Origin: Hymenobacter armeniacus
GTDB taxonomy: Bacteria; Bacteroidota; Bacteroidia; Cytophagales; Hymenobacteraceae
Direction of reading: 5' to 3'
DNA: 64,000 nt
Assembly: GCF_014699055.1 (NCBI RefSeq)
Contig: NZ_JACXAC010000004.1
Location: 558,001-622,000, forward strand
Shown here: piece after piece, positions 36,292 through 44,865 of the stretch
Numbering within the stretch: the first letter of the stretch is position 1
Layout of the letters: each line of letters starts with the position of its first letter
Made by a program: the position numbers and the translations under genes
Notes under the pieces: model-generated
Seen by the model: only the letters and a program-made list of their open reading frames with translations
Told to the model about the DNA's origin: nothing
Database searches by the model: none

Positions 36292-36456
36292 ATGGCTAAG
36301 AAAGTAGTAGCAACTCTGAAAACCACAGAGAACGCCAAGAACTGGGCTAAGGTGATTCGTGCCGTGAAATCGGAGAAAACCGGTGCTTACACCTTCAAAG
36401 AAGAAATGGTGCTCCTCGACAAAGTGCAGGAATACCTAGCCACCGGCGTCAAGTAA
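36292..36456 (+). CDS. DUF4295 small basic protein
   Basis: A 54-residue protein beginning MAKKVVATLKTTENAKNWAK and ending VQEYLATGVK, the DUF4295 pattern. It is basic, without a signal or membrane segment, and starts 8 bp after the rpmG stop, so the two are co-transcribed. In Bacteroidota it is very often found between L33 and FtsY, which suggests a role in the ribosome or in protein targeting; its function has not been established as far as I know. A terminator follows at 36488. Confidence 0.93.
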   Translation: MAKKVVATLKTTENAKNWAKVIRAVKSEKTGAYTFKEEMVLLDKVQEYLATGVK

Positions 36457-36487
36457 TTGACAGCTGGCTTCGGCTTTGCAAGAATTT

Positions 36488-36515
36488 AAAAAGTCCCACC
36501 TTCGTGGGACTTTTT
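36488..36515 (+). terminator. Rho-independent terminator after DUF4295
   Basis: AAAAAGTCCCAC and GTGGGACTTTTT around a 4-nt CTTC loop, 32 bp after the DUF4295 stop. It separates the rpmG-DUF4295 message from ftsY, or limits read-through into it. Confidence 0.93.
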
Positions 36516-36551
36516 GCGTGTAGGGGTATCACTCCCCACTATTATTTCCCT

Positions 36552-37523
36552 ATGGGTCTCTTCGATTTTTTTAAAAAGGACAAGGAAACGCCCGCCCAGC
36601 AAGCCTCGCTGGACGCAGGCTTGGAAAAAACCAAGACCAATTTCTTTGAGCAACTCAGCAAGGCCGTGGTGGGCAAAAGCACCGTGGACGAGGCCGTGCT
36701 CGACGACTTGGAAAACCTGCTGGTGCACGCCGACGTGGGCATCGAAACCACCGTCAAGGTCATCGACCGCATCGAGGCCCGCGTAGCCCGCGACAAGTAT
36801 GTGAGCACCGGCGAGCTCGACCGCATCCTGCGCGAGGAAATCGCGGCCCTGCTGGAAGACAACAAGTCCGGCTCGATGGCTGTGCTCGACAGCGCGGGCA
36901 GCACCGGCCAGCCTTACGTCATCATGGTGGTGGGCGTGAACGGCGTGGGCAAAACCACGACCATCGGCAAGCTGGCGCACCGCTTCCACTCGGCCGGCAA
37001 GAAAGTGGTGCTGGGCGCCGCCGATACCTTCCGGGCCGCCGCGGTGGACCAGCTCATCATTTGGGGGCAGCGCGTGGGCGTGCCCGTGGTGAGCCACGGC
37101 ATGAACACCGACCCCGCCTCCGTGGCCTTCGACGCCGTGAAAAAAGGCGTGGAAATGAACGCCGACGTGGTCATCATCGACACGGCCGGCCGCCTGCACA
37201 ACAAGGTGAACCTGATGAACGAGCTGAGCAAAATCAAGCGCGTGATGCAAAAGATGATTCCGGACGCGCCGCACGAAGTGCTGCTGGTGCTCGACGGCAG
37301 CACGGGCCAGAACGCCTTCCTGCAAGCCAAGGAGTTCACCAAAGCCACCGAAGTCACGGCCCTGGCCATTACCAAGCTCGACGGCACGGCCCGCGGCGGC
37401 GTGGTGATTGGCATCTCCGACCAATTCAGCATTCCGGTGCGCTACATCGGGGTGGGGGAGAAGATGACCGATTTGCAGCTGTTTGACCGGCACACGTTCG
37501 TCAATTCGCTGTTCAAGAAATAA
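36552..37523 (+). CDS. ftsY: Signal recognition particle receptor FtsY
   Basis: A 323-residue SRP GTPase that docks ribosome-nascent-chain complexes at the membrane. MGLFDFFKKDKET is an amphipathic membrane-targeting start, the N domain runs to about residue 115, and the G domain shows GVNGVGKTTTIGKLA (G1), DTFRAAAVDQL, DTAGRLHNK (G3), TKLDGTARGG (G4) and the closing YIGVGEKMTDLQLFD. The acidic A domain found in enterobacteria is absent, as usual in this phylum. The ATG at 36552 is preferred; an upstream GTG overlaps the terminator. Confidence 0.97.
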   Translation: MGLFDFFKKDKETPAQQASLDAGLEKTKTNFFEQLSKAVVGKSTVDEAVLDDLENLLVHADVGIETTVKVIDRIEARVARDKYVSTGELDRILREEIAALLEDNKSGSMAVLDSAGSTGQPYVIMVVGVNGVGKTTTIGKLAHRFHSAGKKVVLGAADTFRAAAVDQLIIWGQRVGVPVVSHGMNTDPASVAFDAVKKGVEMNADVVIIDTAGRLHNKVNLMNELSKIKRVMQKMIPDAPHEVLLVLDGSTGQNAFLQAKEFTKATEVTALAITKLDGTARGGVVIGISDQFSIPVRYIGVGEKMTDLQLFDRHTFVNSLFKK

Positions 37524-37650
37524 ACACAACGGCCAGGCGTTGGCCGCCAACGAACCAAATGCGTCGGCATTCGCATTAGGAAAGCAGCGCCGGGGCCCGG
37601 CCACCGTTGCGGGTGCTGCGTTGTCTTTAGCAATTTCTCCACCGTCTTCT

Positions 37651-38100
37651 ATGCGTCACTTGTTGCTTCCCTTGGCTCTTGGTTCCGGACTGGTGGTGGC
37701 CGCGTGCGGCGGCAAAAACGAAGACCAGCCGCTCATTCCCAACGCCCCCGTCAACCTTAGCCTCACCCTCACCAATCAGGAGTACGTGCGGCTGCGTTTC
37801 GATAATGGCGCCGTGATGCTGCCGGTGAAGGGCCCGGCCGGCGCCGGCGGCGTGAAGGGCGTGATTGTGGTGCGGCAAAGTGCCAGCAGCTACCTCGCCT
37901 TTGAGCGCAACTGCCCGTACCGGCCCTACGACGCCTGTGCCACGGTAAGTCTGGACCGCAATTCGGGCTTGTTCATGCGGGATTCGTGCTGTAGTTCACA
38001 ATTTGATTTGCGCGGCCAACCCACCGGTGGCCCCAACACCCGGCCACTTAAGCAATACAGCGTCAGCTTACAAGGCAATATTCTCAACGTAACCAACTAG
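37651..38100 (+). CDS. Rieske-fold-like lipoprotein lacking the iron-sulfur ligands
   Basis: A 149-residue protein with a lipoprotein signal ending VVAAC (Cys19). The C-terminal ~75 residues follow a Rieske domain layout: FERNCPYRPYDACATV in place of the first Cys-x-His, and CCSSQFDLRGQPTGGPNTRP followed by LKQYSV in place of the second Cys-x2-His, with the usual GP...PL-Y end. The histidine ligands are missing (Tyr and Ser at those places), so a normal [2Fe-2S] cluster is unlikely; the four cysteines may form disulfides. Likely a membrane-anchored periplasmic protein of unknown role. Confidence 0.7.
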   Translation: MRHLLLPLALGSGLVVAACGGKNEDQPLIPNAPVNLSLTLTNQEYVRLRFDNGAVMLPVKGPAGAGGVKGVIVVRQSASSYLAFERNCPYRPYDACATVSLDRNSGLFMRDSCCSSQFDLRGQPTGGPNTRPLKQYSVSLQGNILNVTN

Positions 38101-38139
38101 GCCCACTGCTGATTTTCTTGAAAAAAAAGTTTGACAGAC

Positions 38140-38170
38140 TTGCGCCTTTTTAGAGAAAGTCGTAGGTTTG
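38140..38170 (+). promoter_or_regulatory. Promoter of tRNA-Asn
   Basis: TTG (38140-38142), a 20-bp spacer, and TAGGTTTG (38163-38170), an exact -7 match. The mature tRNA begins 40 bp downstream. A TTGACA also occurs at 38131. Confidence 0.75.
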
Positions 38171-38210
38171 CAGTCCGAAACAACGACAACCGGGTTTCGG
38201 GCATGAAAAT

Positions 38211-38284
38211 GCTTCCTTAGCTCAGCCGGTTAGAGCATCTGACTGTTAATCAGAGGGTCCCTGGTTCGAGCCCAGGAGGGAGCG
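38211..38284 (+). tRNA. tRNA-Asn (anticodon GUU)
   Basis: A 74-nt cloverleaf. Acceptor GCTTCCT pairs with AGGGAGC (one G-T wobble), D stem GCTC/GAGC, anticodon stem TCTGA/TCAGA with loop CTGTTAA giving anticodon GTT, T stem CCTGG/CCAGG with loop TTCGAGC, discriminator G. The variable loop is GGGTC. The 3' CCA is not encoded. A promoter lies upstream and a terminator directly downstream, so it is a single-gene unit. Confidence 0.97.
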
Positions 38285-38286
38285 CT

Positions 38287-38320
38287 AAAAGGCCACTTAC
38301 GACATAGTAAGTGGCCTTTT
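38287..38320 (+). terminator. Rho-independent terminator of tRNA-Asn
   Basis: AAAAGGCCACTTAC and GTAAGTGGCCTTTT with a 6-nt loop, followed by a T-rich stretch, 3 bp after the tRNA. Confidence 0.93.
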
Positions 38321-38324
38321 TCTT

Positions 38325-38745
38325 TTTGGCCTTGGTATGGTGAATGCTGGCCAATGTCATTTCCAAGTTCGGGGGCACGGCACAAACGCGTTTCGCATTT
38401 GAAAGCAAAGCCTTGAGCTTGCTTCTTCATTAAAACAGAAGCCGGTAGCGCCGAGCGCTGGGAGCGCACACCTCGTTGAAAAACGCCTTGGGAACCGCCC
38501 GACTTGTGGGATGCCGGGCAGAATGTGCCCCGGCCGGTGGCAACCGCCGCCGAAGGTTTTGCCCATCACTTTCTTCAAGGGTTACGTATTCATGAATGGG
38601 CAGGCCCCTGTTGTGGGGCGTTTGAGCCGGACACAAGTTGCTTGGATATGGTGCGAGACGGTGGCACGTGCGCACTGGCCAGTTGATTTCTCCTTTTACT
38701 CCTTCGGGACTTTCTGCGCGCGTGGCTTCGCAAGCCAACTTGCTT
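38325..38745. other. Non-coding region upstream of the trehalose gene
   Basis: About 420 bp. Short frames on both strands overlap each other and show no family signature. No exact TAnnTTTG element and no hairpin with a T run were found. It may hold a long 5' leader or decayed coding sequence. Confidence 0.5.
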
Positions 38746-40926
38746 ATGTCGAAAACAATTATTGTCTCCAACCGTCTGCCCACCAAAGTGCTGCGCACTG
38801 ACGACGGCCTTAGCTTTCAGCCCAGCGAGGGTGGGTTGGCCACGGGGTTGGGCTCCATCTACCGCGAGGGCGAAAACCTGTGGCTGGGATGGCCCGGCCT
38901 GTTTGTGCATGACGAGGCCGAGGAAGCCCACATTGCCGAGCAGCTGCGGGCCGATAACATGGCCGCGGTGTTTCTGACCGAAGACGAAATCCGGGACTTC
39001 TACGAGGGCTTCAGCAATTCCACGCTGTGGCCCACGTTCCACTATTTTACCGAATTTGCCACGTACCTCGACGAGCATTGGGCCGCCTACGTGGCCGTGA
39101 ATGAAAAATTTTGCGCGGCCGTGCTGGAACACGCCGGGCCCGACGACATCATCTGGGTGCACGACTACCAGCTGCTGCTGCTGCCCGAGCTGCTGCGCCA
39201 GGCGCGGCCCCGGGCTACCATCGGCTTTTTCCTGCACATTCCGTTTCCGAGCTACGAGCTGATTCGGGTGCTGCCCTGGCGCACCGAGCTGCTGCGCGGC
39301 ATGCTGGGGGCCGATTTGCTGGGCTTCCACACGTTTGGCTACATGCGGCACTTCCTCAGCGCGGTGTCGCAGCAGCTGGGCCTGCCCAACCAGAACGGGC
39401 AGATTGAAACGCCCAGCCACACGGTACGCGTCGACGCCTTTCCGATGGGCATCGACTACGAGCGCTACGCCACCGCGGCCGCGTCGGAAGAGGCGCGGAG
39501 CCACGTGGCGGCTTACCGCGAAGCCCTGCAGGACACGCGCATCATTCTCAGCATCGACCGGCTCGACTACACCAAGGGCATTCCGCAGCGCTTGCGGGCG
39601 TTTAACCAGCTCCTGGAGCGCTACCCCGAATGGCGCGGGCAGGTGAGCTTGATTATGGTGGTGGTGCCCTCGCGCGACCAGGTGGCGCAATACGCGTCGC
39701 TGAAGGAAGAAGTGGACGAGCTGGTGGGCCGCATCAACGCCCAGTACCGCACCATCAGCTGGAGCCCGGTGCACTATTTCTACCGCTCGTTTCCGCTAGC
39801 CGAGCTGGCGGCGCTCTACTCGATGGCCGACGTGGGCCTGGTGACGCCCCTGCGCGACGGCATGAACCTGGTGGCGAAGGAGTACGTGGCCTGCCGCCTC
39901 GACCGGCGCGGCGTGCTCATCCTCAGCGAGCGGGCCGGGGCGGCGCGCGAGCTGTCCGACGCCCTCATCATCAACCCCACCGATACGCGCCAGCTCACTG
40001 AGGCCCTGCACGATGCTCTGGTGATGTCCGACGACGAGCAGGAGCGCCGCATGCGGGCCATGCAGGCGCTGGTGCGGCGCTACAACGTGTTTTCGTGGAC
40101 GCGCCTTTTTATGAACCAGCTGGCCTACACCAAGATGAAACAGGAAACCCTGGCCACGGCCACCCTCGACGAGTCGGCCACCGCCACGCTGCTGGCCGAC
40201 TACCGCGTGGCTGAGCAGCGCTTGCTGCTGCTCGACTACGACGGCACGCTCGTGCCCTTCCACCCCGACCCCACCCGCGCCGCCCCCGACCCGGAGCTGC
40301 TGCACCTGCTGCGCGCCCTCACCAACAACCCCCAAAACCACGTGGTGGTGATTTCGGGCCGCGACCGCAACACGCTGCAGCAGTGGCTGGGCCACTTGCC
40401 GCTGCATTTCATTGCCGAGCACGGCGTGTGGCTGCGCGCCGCCGAAGCCGAAGAATGGCAGCTCTTCCAGCCCTTGCGCAACGACTGGAAGCGCGAGCTG
40501 CGCCCGGTGCTGGAGGTGTACGTGGCCCGCACGGCCGGCTCTTTCATCGAGGAGAAGGACTATTCGCTGGTGTGGCATTTCCGCCGTGCCGACGCCGAAC
40601 TGGGGCCCGTGCGCGCCCGCGAGCTGCTCAGCCACCTGAGCTTCATCACGGCCAACACCGATTTGCAGGTGCTGGAAGGCAACAAGGTGCTCGAAATCAA
40701 AAACGCCGGCATCAACAAGGGCACGGCGGCGGTGCGCTGGCTGAGCCAGTACACGCCCGGTTTCACGCTGGCGCTGGGCGACGACCGCACCGACGAAGAC
40801 ACTTTTCGGGCCCTGCCGCCCGAGGCTTACACCGTGCGCGTGGGCTCGGCCCAGCACTCGGCCGCCCGCTTCCACCTGGCTTCGCCGGCCGAAGTGCGCC
40901 ACTTGCTGCGCCAGCTGCTGGGGTGA
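38746..40926 (+). CDS. otsA/otsB: Bifunctional trehalose-6-phosphate synthase/phosphatase
   Basis: A 726-residue fusion. Residues ~1-470 are a GT20 synthase (MSKTIIVSNRLPTKVLR, EGGLATGLG, HDYQLLLLPELLRQ, GFFLHIPFPSYELIRVLPWR, SIDRLDYTKGIPQRLRAF, PLRDGMNLVAKEYVA) joining UDP-glucose and glucose-6-phosphate. Residues ~485-726 are a HAD phosphatase (LLLLDYDGTLVPFHPDP, VVVISGRDRNTL, LEIKNAGINKGTAAV, LGDDRTDEDTF) releasing trehalose. All HAD aspartates are present, so both halves appear active. Trehalose is a stress and desiccation protectant. The ATG at 38746 matches the usual N-terminus of the family. Confidence 0.96.
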   Translation: MSKTIIVSNRLPTKVLRTDDGLSFQPSEGGLATGLGSIYREGENLWLGWPGLFVHDEAEEAHIAEQLRADNMAAVFLTEDEIRDFYEGFSNSTLWPTFHYFTEFATYLDEHWAAYVAVNEKFCAAVLEHAGPDDIIWVHDYQLLLLPELLRQARPRATIGFFLHIPFPSYELIRVLPWRTELLRGMLGADLLGFHTFGYMRHFLSAVSQQLGLPNQNGQIETPSHTVRVDAFPMGIDYERYATAAASEEARSHVAAYREALQDTRIILSIDRLDYTKGIPQRLRAFNQLLERYPEWRGQVSLIMVVVPSRDQVAQYASLKEEVDELVGRINAQYRTISWSPVHYFYRSFPLAELAALYSMADVGLVTPLRDGMNLVAKEYVACRLDRRGVLILSERAGAARELSDALIINPTDTRQLTEALHDALVMSDDEQERRMRAMQALVRRYNVFSWTRLFMNQLAYTKMKQETLATATLDESATATLLADYRVAEQRLLLLDYDGTLVPFHPDPTRAAPDPELLHLLRALTNNPQNHVVVISGRDRNTLQQWLGHLPLHFIAEHGVWLRAAEAEEWQLFQPLRNDWKRELRPVLEVYVARTAGSFIEEKDYSLVWHFRRADAELGPVRARELLSHLSFITANTDLQVLEGNKVLEIKNAGINKGTAAVRWLSQYTPGFTLALGDDRTDEDTFRALPPEAYTVRVGSAQHSAARFHLASPAEVRHLLRQLLG

Positions 40927-41250
40927 GGGCGGCCGAAGAAATACCGCCGCACTGATTATTATCAGACCGGAGCATGATGGTTGTCAGGGTGAGAAAGGGG
41001 GCTTGCCGTCAGTTTTGCAGCTCGCCTTACTTCTTCTACACATGCTGAACTCCGTTGACTTCCTGCAATTGGTTTTTTGTGCTTCCACCCTCACGCCGGC
41101 GACTGGTGCTGGGTGGTGCGTCACGGCTACCCCGCCGGCCAGGCTGTCGGCGAAGAGGGCCTGGGGCTAAAGGGAACAGCTGGAGCGTGGCCAGGGCGTA
41201 AGTGCGGGAATTTTGCTGCAAATTCAGCCCATCCAATTCCCCAACTTCTT
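40927..41250. other. Intergenic region without a recognisable feature
   Basis: About 320 bp between the trehalose gene and the SGNH esterase. An in-frame extension of the esterase reaches back to 41077 but has no signal peptide or family similarity and starts with a non-ATG codon. No clear promoter or terminator seen. Confidence 0.45.
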
Positions 41251-42033
41251 ATGGTCAACCGTTTGTTTGCCGGCGCTGCGGTGCTGGTGTTGTGGCTCCT
41301 GAGTGCCTTTGCGCCGGTGCCCGGCAAGATTACCGTGTACCTCATCGGCGATTCCACCATGTCGGTGAAAGAGGTGAAAAATTACCCCGAAACTGGCTGG
41401 GGCATGCCCTTCGCTACTTTTTTCGACGAAACCGTGACGGTGGACAACCGCGCCCAAAACGGCCGCAGCACCAAAAGCTTCCTGGCCGAAAACCGCTGGC
41501 AGCCCGTGGCCAGCGCCTTGAAGGAAGGCGACTACGTGCTCATCCAGTTCGGGCACAACGACGAGGTGCCCACCAAGAAATCATACACTCCCGAAGCCGA
41601 TTTCAAGGCCAACCTGGTGCGTTTTGTGGCAGAAACGCGGGCCCGCAAGGCCCAGCCGGTGCTCATCACGCCGGTGGCGCGGCGCAAGTTCGATGCCGCG
41701 GGCAAGGCGGAGGGCACGCACACCGTATACTCCGAAATTGTGCGGGCCACGGCCCGCGAGCAGCAGGTGCCCCTCATCGACCTCGACCGCGAAAGCCAGG
41801 CCCTGCTGCAGCAGTTTGGCGTGGAGAACTCGCGCCTGCTCTTCAACCAGCTGCTGCCCGGCGAACACCCCAACTACCCCGACGGCAAAGAGGACAACAC
41901 CCACTTCAACGAGCTGGGGGCCCGTAAGATGGCCCAACTCGTGCTGGCCGACATCCGGGCCCTGCGGCTGGAGCTGGCGGGGCGCATTGTGCAGCGCGCG
42001 GCGGCCAAAACCGTGGACCCGCAGGCGCGTTAG
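41251..42033 (+). CDS. Rhamnogalacturonan acetylesterase-like SGNH hydrolase (CE12-like)
   Basis: A 260-residue secreted esterase. A signal peptide (MVNRLFAGAAVLVLWLLSAF) is followed by the SGNH blocks: IGDSTMS (nucleophile Ser), AQNGRSTKSF, FGHNDEV (block III Asn), and DNTHFNELGARKMA (Asp/His). This combination is that of CE12 rhamnogalacturonan acetylesterases, which strip acetyl groups from pectin. A PL1-type pectate lyase lies about 1.2 kb downstream, which agrees with that role. The ATG at 41251 directly precedes the signal peptide. Confidence 0.85.
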   Translation: MVNRLFAGAAVLVLWLLSAFAPVPGKITVYLIGDSTMSVKEVKNYPETGWGMPFATFFDETVTVDNRAQNGRSTKSFLAENRWQPVASALKEGDYVLIQFGHNDEVPTKKSYTPEADFKANLVRFVAETRARKAQPVLITPVARRKFDAAGKAEGTHTVYSEIVRATAREQQVPLIDLDRESQALLQQFGVENSRLLFNQLLPGEHPNYPDGKEDNTHFNELGARKMAQLVLADIRALRLELAGRIVQRAAAKTVDPQAR

Positions 42034-42144
42034 CCGGCGGCGGAGCGCTGCCCATCGCGCAGTGGGAGGCACCATGCTTATTTTGAAGGCCGAGGCGTAT
42101 CTTCCAGTGTTCGGGTTCCGCTTTTGCCCAACGTTCTATGTGCC

Positions 42145-42582
42145 ATGCTGCCTCCTGACGCCACATTGCCCGCGCTCGATTATTTGCAGTACCAATTCCG
42201 GTCCGATTTGCAGGTGCTGGTGGGGCGGTGGCTGCGCCAGCCCACCGAGGCGGAGCTGCACGCCGGCTACCACCGCTTGCTGGACGTGGCCGAAGCCGTG
42301 GGCGCCCGCCTCTGGCTGGTAGATACCCGCCGCCGCGACCACGCCAGCCAGCAAAGCACCCCCTGGATGATGGAACACTTTCTGCCGTTGCTGCCGCCGC
42401 GGCTGGGCGGCCCCGTGCACCTAGCTTATCTATTTATGCCCACGCACCTGCACGAGCTCGAACACGATGCCGCCGTGCCGCCGCTCACGTACTTCGACGG
42501 TCGCCCGTACCACGTGGGGCGGTTTACGGAAGAGCAGGCCGCCATGCGGTGGCTGGCAGCGTACCAGGCGCAGCTGCAGTAA
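42145..42582 (+). CDS. STAS/SpoIIAA-like hypothetical protein
   Basis: A 145-residue soluble protein. The layout LQVLVGRWLRQPTEAELHAG, LLDVAEAVGARLWLVDTRRRD, PWMMEHFLPLL, VHLAYLFMPTHLHELE and a final FTEEQAAMRWLAAYQ recalls the STAS-like domain of small cytoplasmic proteins in this group. The gene at 56136-56558 has the same order of segments and is probably a distant paralogue. Function unknown. The ATG at 42145 is preferred over a TTG at 42124. Confidence 0.55.
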   Translation: MLPPDATLPALDYLQYQFRSDLQVLVGRWLRQPTEAELHAGYHRLLDVAEAVGARLWLVDTRRRDHASQQSTPWMMEHFLPLLPPRLGGPVHLAYLFMPTHLHELEHDAAVPPLTYFDGRPYHVGRFTEEQAAMRWLAAYQAQLQ

Positions 42583-42591
42583 GCGCGGCGC

Positions 42592-43068
42592 TTATTTGAG
42601 GTTGGTGCTGCGGTGGTTGAGGCGCATCACTTGGCCCGCTTTTTTGCCGTGCTTGCGGAAGCGGGCATCGGGGGCAGGCGCCAGCACCAGGCGCGGCAGG
42701 GTGCAGTCGTCGAGGGCCACGTGCTGCAGGGTGTAGCCGGCGGCTTCCACGTCCAGTACCTGGCCCTCATACACGGGGTCGGAGAGCTGAAAGCGGCCCA
42801 GCGCATCGGTCACGTAGGTTTGGTGCGTGCCTTTGATAAGCAGGGTGGCGCCCACCAGGGGCTGGCCGTTGGGGTCGAACACCTGGCCGGTGATGGGCGC
42901 GCACATCAGGCGGGCCGGGCGGGCGGCGCTGCGGTCGGGCCGGTTCGAAAGGGCAATGCGCTCGGGAGCGCTGCCGGCGGACGACGGCCGGGAATCGGCG
43001 CTTTGCGCAAGTGCCGGCCGCACGCCGCACACCGTAATAACCGCCCAGGCGAGGAGAAAAAGGCGCAT
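42592..43068 (-). CDS. Secreted carboxypeptidase-regulatory-like domain protein
   Basis: A 158-residue protein: a signal peptide (MRLFLLAWAVITVCGVRPALAQ), a Ser/Arg-rich linker, then one CarboxypepD_reg-like beta-sandwich (ITGQVFDPNGQPLVGATLLI, then GTHQTYVTDALGRFQLSDP). A basic tail follows. This domain is the one found at the N-terminus of TonB-dependent receptors, but no receptor is attached here. Exported; role unknown. The ATG at 43068 is chosen for the signal peptide. Confidence 0.72.
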   Translation of the reverse strand: MRLFLLAWAVITVCGVRPALAQSADSRPSSAGSAPERIALSNRPDRSAARPARLMCAPITGQVFDPNGQPLVGATLLIKGTHQTYVTDALGRFQLSDPVYEGQVLDVEAAGYTLQHVALDDCTLPRLVLAPAPDARFRKHGKKAGQVMRLNHRSTNLK

Positions 43069-43278
43069 AAAAAACGGAATGGGTGAAAGGGAAAGGAACA
43101 AAACGCCGCGTGAGCAAGGCCAATGCATGGCTCTAACACGCAACACACTACGCTGGGGTTGCCCCCGGGCACACCGAAACCGGCCCGGGCCCGCGGCGCA
43201 GGTGTATGCGGCCGCAACAGGCCGGGTTCACGGCGCGTTCACCACGACGGTATTAAGTTGCTGATTCATCGGGAAGCC

Positions 43279-44865
43279 ATGCTGAATGTAGTCAACTTGT
43301 TTTTTGCTCGCCGGCCGTCGCGGCCGGCGGTATTTCTGCTGAGCGGCGCCCTGCTGGCGGCCGGCCCCGGGCGGGCCCAAGGTTTGGTGGCCTTTCCGGG
43401 AGCCGAAGGGGCGGGCCGCTTCACCACCGGCGGGCGAGGCACGGCTGCCGTGCCCACCACTGTGCTGGAAGTTACGAATCTTTTGGACGACGGCCAACCC
43501 GGCAGCCTGCGCTACGCCGTGCAGCTGAGCACGGCCAAGGCCCCGGCGCGCACCATCGTGTTTCGGGTGTCGGGCACCATTCACTTGGTTTCGCCGCTCA
43601 CCATCAGCAAGCCCAACACCACGCTGGCCGGCCAAACCGCGCCCGGCGACGGCATTTGCCTGGCCGACTACCCCGTGTCGGTGAAGGCCAACAACGTCAT
43701 CGTGCGCTTTCTGCGGTTTCGGATGGGCGACAAAAACCAGAACCAGGGCTTCAAGGACGGCGCGGGGGGCGACGACGCCTTCGGCGGCACCCGCAACAGC
43801 CGCCTGATGGTGGACCATTGTTCAATGAGCTGGAGCACCGACGAGGCCCTGAGCGTGTACGAAGGCGACAGCACCACCCTGCAGTGGAACCTCATTGCCG
43901 AGCCGCTGAACTACTCCTACCACTACGAAAAGGGCGACACCGACTTCGAGCGCCACGGCTTCGGGGGCATCTGGGGCGGGCAGCATTCGTCGTTTCACCA
44001 CAACTTGTTTGCCCATTGCAAAAACCGGACGCCGCGCTTCAACGGCAGCCGCTACACCCACCCGGCGGGCTTCGAGAACTGCGATTTCAGCAACAACGTC
44101 ATCTACAACTGGGGCGAAAACAACGTGTACGCCGGCGAGGGCGGCAACTACAACATCGTGGGCAATTACTACAAGCCCGGCCCGAACACCAGCCCCCGCA
44201 CCCAGGCCCAACTGCTGAATCCCTACAAGATTGACAAGGAAAAGGGCCGCCTGCCCTACGGCAAGTTTTACCTGGCCGGCAACTACGTGGACGGCGCCCC
44301 AGCCGTGACCGCCCACAACTGGCGCGGCGTGGTGATGAACGGCGGCACCGCCGCCGACACCGTGCAGGCCAAAGTCGAAACGCCGTTTGTGGTGGGCGGC
44401 AAGGTCGCCGTGCAGTCGGCCGGTGCGGCCTACGAGGCCGTGCTGCGCGGCGCCGGCGCCATTCGGCCCACCCGCGACACCCTCGACCAGCGCATTGTGC
44501 GCGAGGTGCGCACCCGCACCGGCACCGTCATCGACGTGCAGGGGCACTACCCGCACGGCACGCCCTACAGCGTGAGCCAGCGCGCCTGGCCCGTGCTGAA
44601 AACCGCCCCCGCGCCCGCCGACACCGACCACGACGGCATGCCCGACGCCTGGGAAAAAGCCCACGGCCTCAACCCCAACAACCCCGCCGACCGTGCCCAG
44701 CGCGCGCCCAACGGCTACCCCCAACTGGAAAACTACCTCAACAGCCTCGCGCTGGCCATGGCCGCGCCCGCGCCCGCTGCCAAGCCGGCGCTGCCCAAAC
44801 CCGCCGCGCGCAAACCGGTAAAACCCGCCCCGAAGGCGAAGCAGCCCGGCGGAGCTAAGCGCTAG
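43279..44865 (+). CDS. Secreted pectate lyase (PL1-like)
   Basis: A 528-residue polysaccharide lyase. A signal peptide (FLLSGALLAAGPGRAQ) is followed by FPGAEGAGRFTTGGRG and a right-handed parallel beta-helix with repeated short strands (VFRVSGTIHL, VIVRFLRFRMGD, LMVDHCSMSWSTDEALS, SFHHNLFAHCKNRTPRFNG). A thrombospondin-type-3-like calcium loop (DTDHDGMPDAWEKAHGLNP) and a Lys/Pro/Ala-rich tail follow; no T9SS domain is present. It cleaves pectate by beta-elimination. Works with the CE12-type esterase upstream. The stop codon overlaps that of the convergent VOC gene. Confidence 0.85.
   Translation: MLNVVNLFFARRPSRPAVFLLSGALLAAGPGRAQGLVAFPGAEGAGRFTTGGRGTAAVPTTVLEVTNLLDDGQPGSLRYAVQLSTAKAPARTIVFRVSGTIHLVSPLTISKPNTTLAGQTAPGDGICLADYPVSVKANNVIVRFLRFRMGDKNQNQGFKDGAGGDDAFGGTRNSRLMVDHCSMSWSTDEALSVYEGDSTTLQWNLIAEPLNYSYHYEKGDTDFERHGFGGIWGGQHSSFHHNLFAHCKNRTPRFNGSRYTHPAGFENCDFSNNVIYNWGENNVYAGEGGNYNIVGNYYKPGPNTSPRTQAQLLNPYKIDKEKGRLPYGKFYLAGNYVDGAPAVTAHNWRGVVMNGGTAADTVQAKVETPFVVGGKVAVQSAGAAYEAVLRGAGAIRPTRDTLDQRIVREVRTRTGTVIDVQGHYPHGTPYSVSQRAWPVLKTAPAPADTDHDGMPDAWEKAHGLNPNNPADRAQRAPNGYPQLENYLNSLALAMAAPAPAAKPALPKPAARKPVKPAPKAKQPGGAKR

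Noticed and set aside
38357-38798. Overlapping open frames on both strands upstream of the trehalose gene
   Set aside because: No start context, no homology-like motif, mutually overlapping, and they cover the start region of the well-defined trehalose gene.
41077-41250. N-terminal extension of the SGNH esterase
   Set aside because: It would bury the signal peptide in the middle of the protein; the ATG at 41251 gives a standard exported enzyme.
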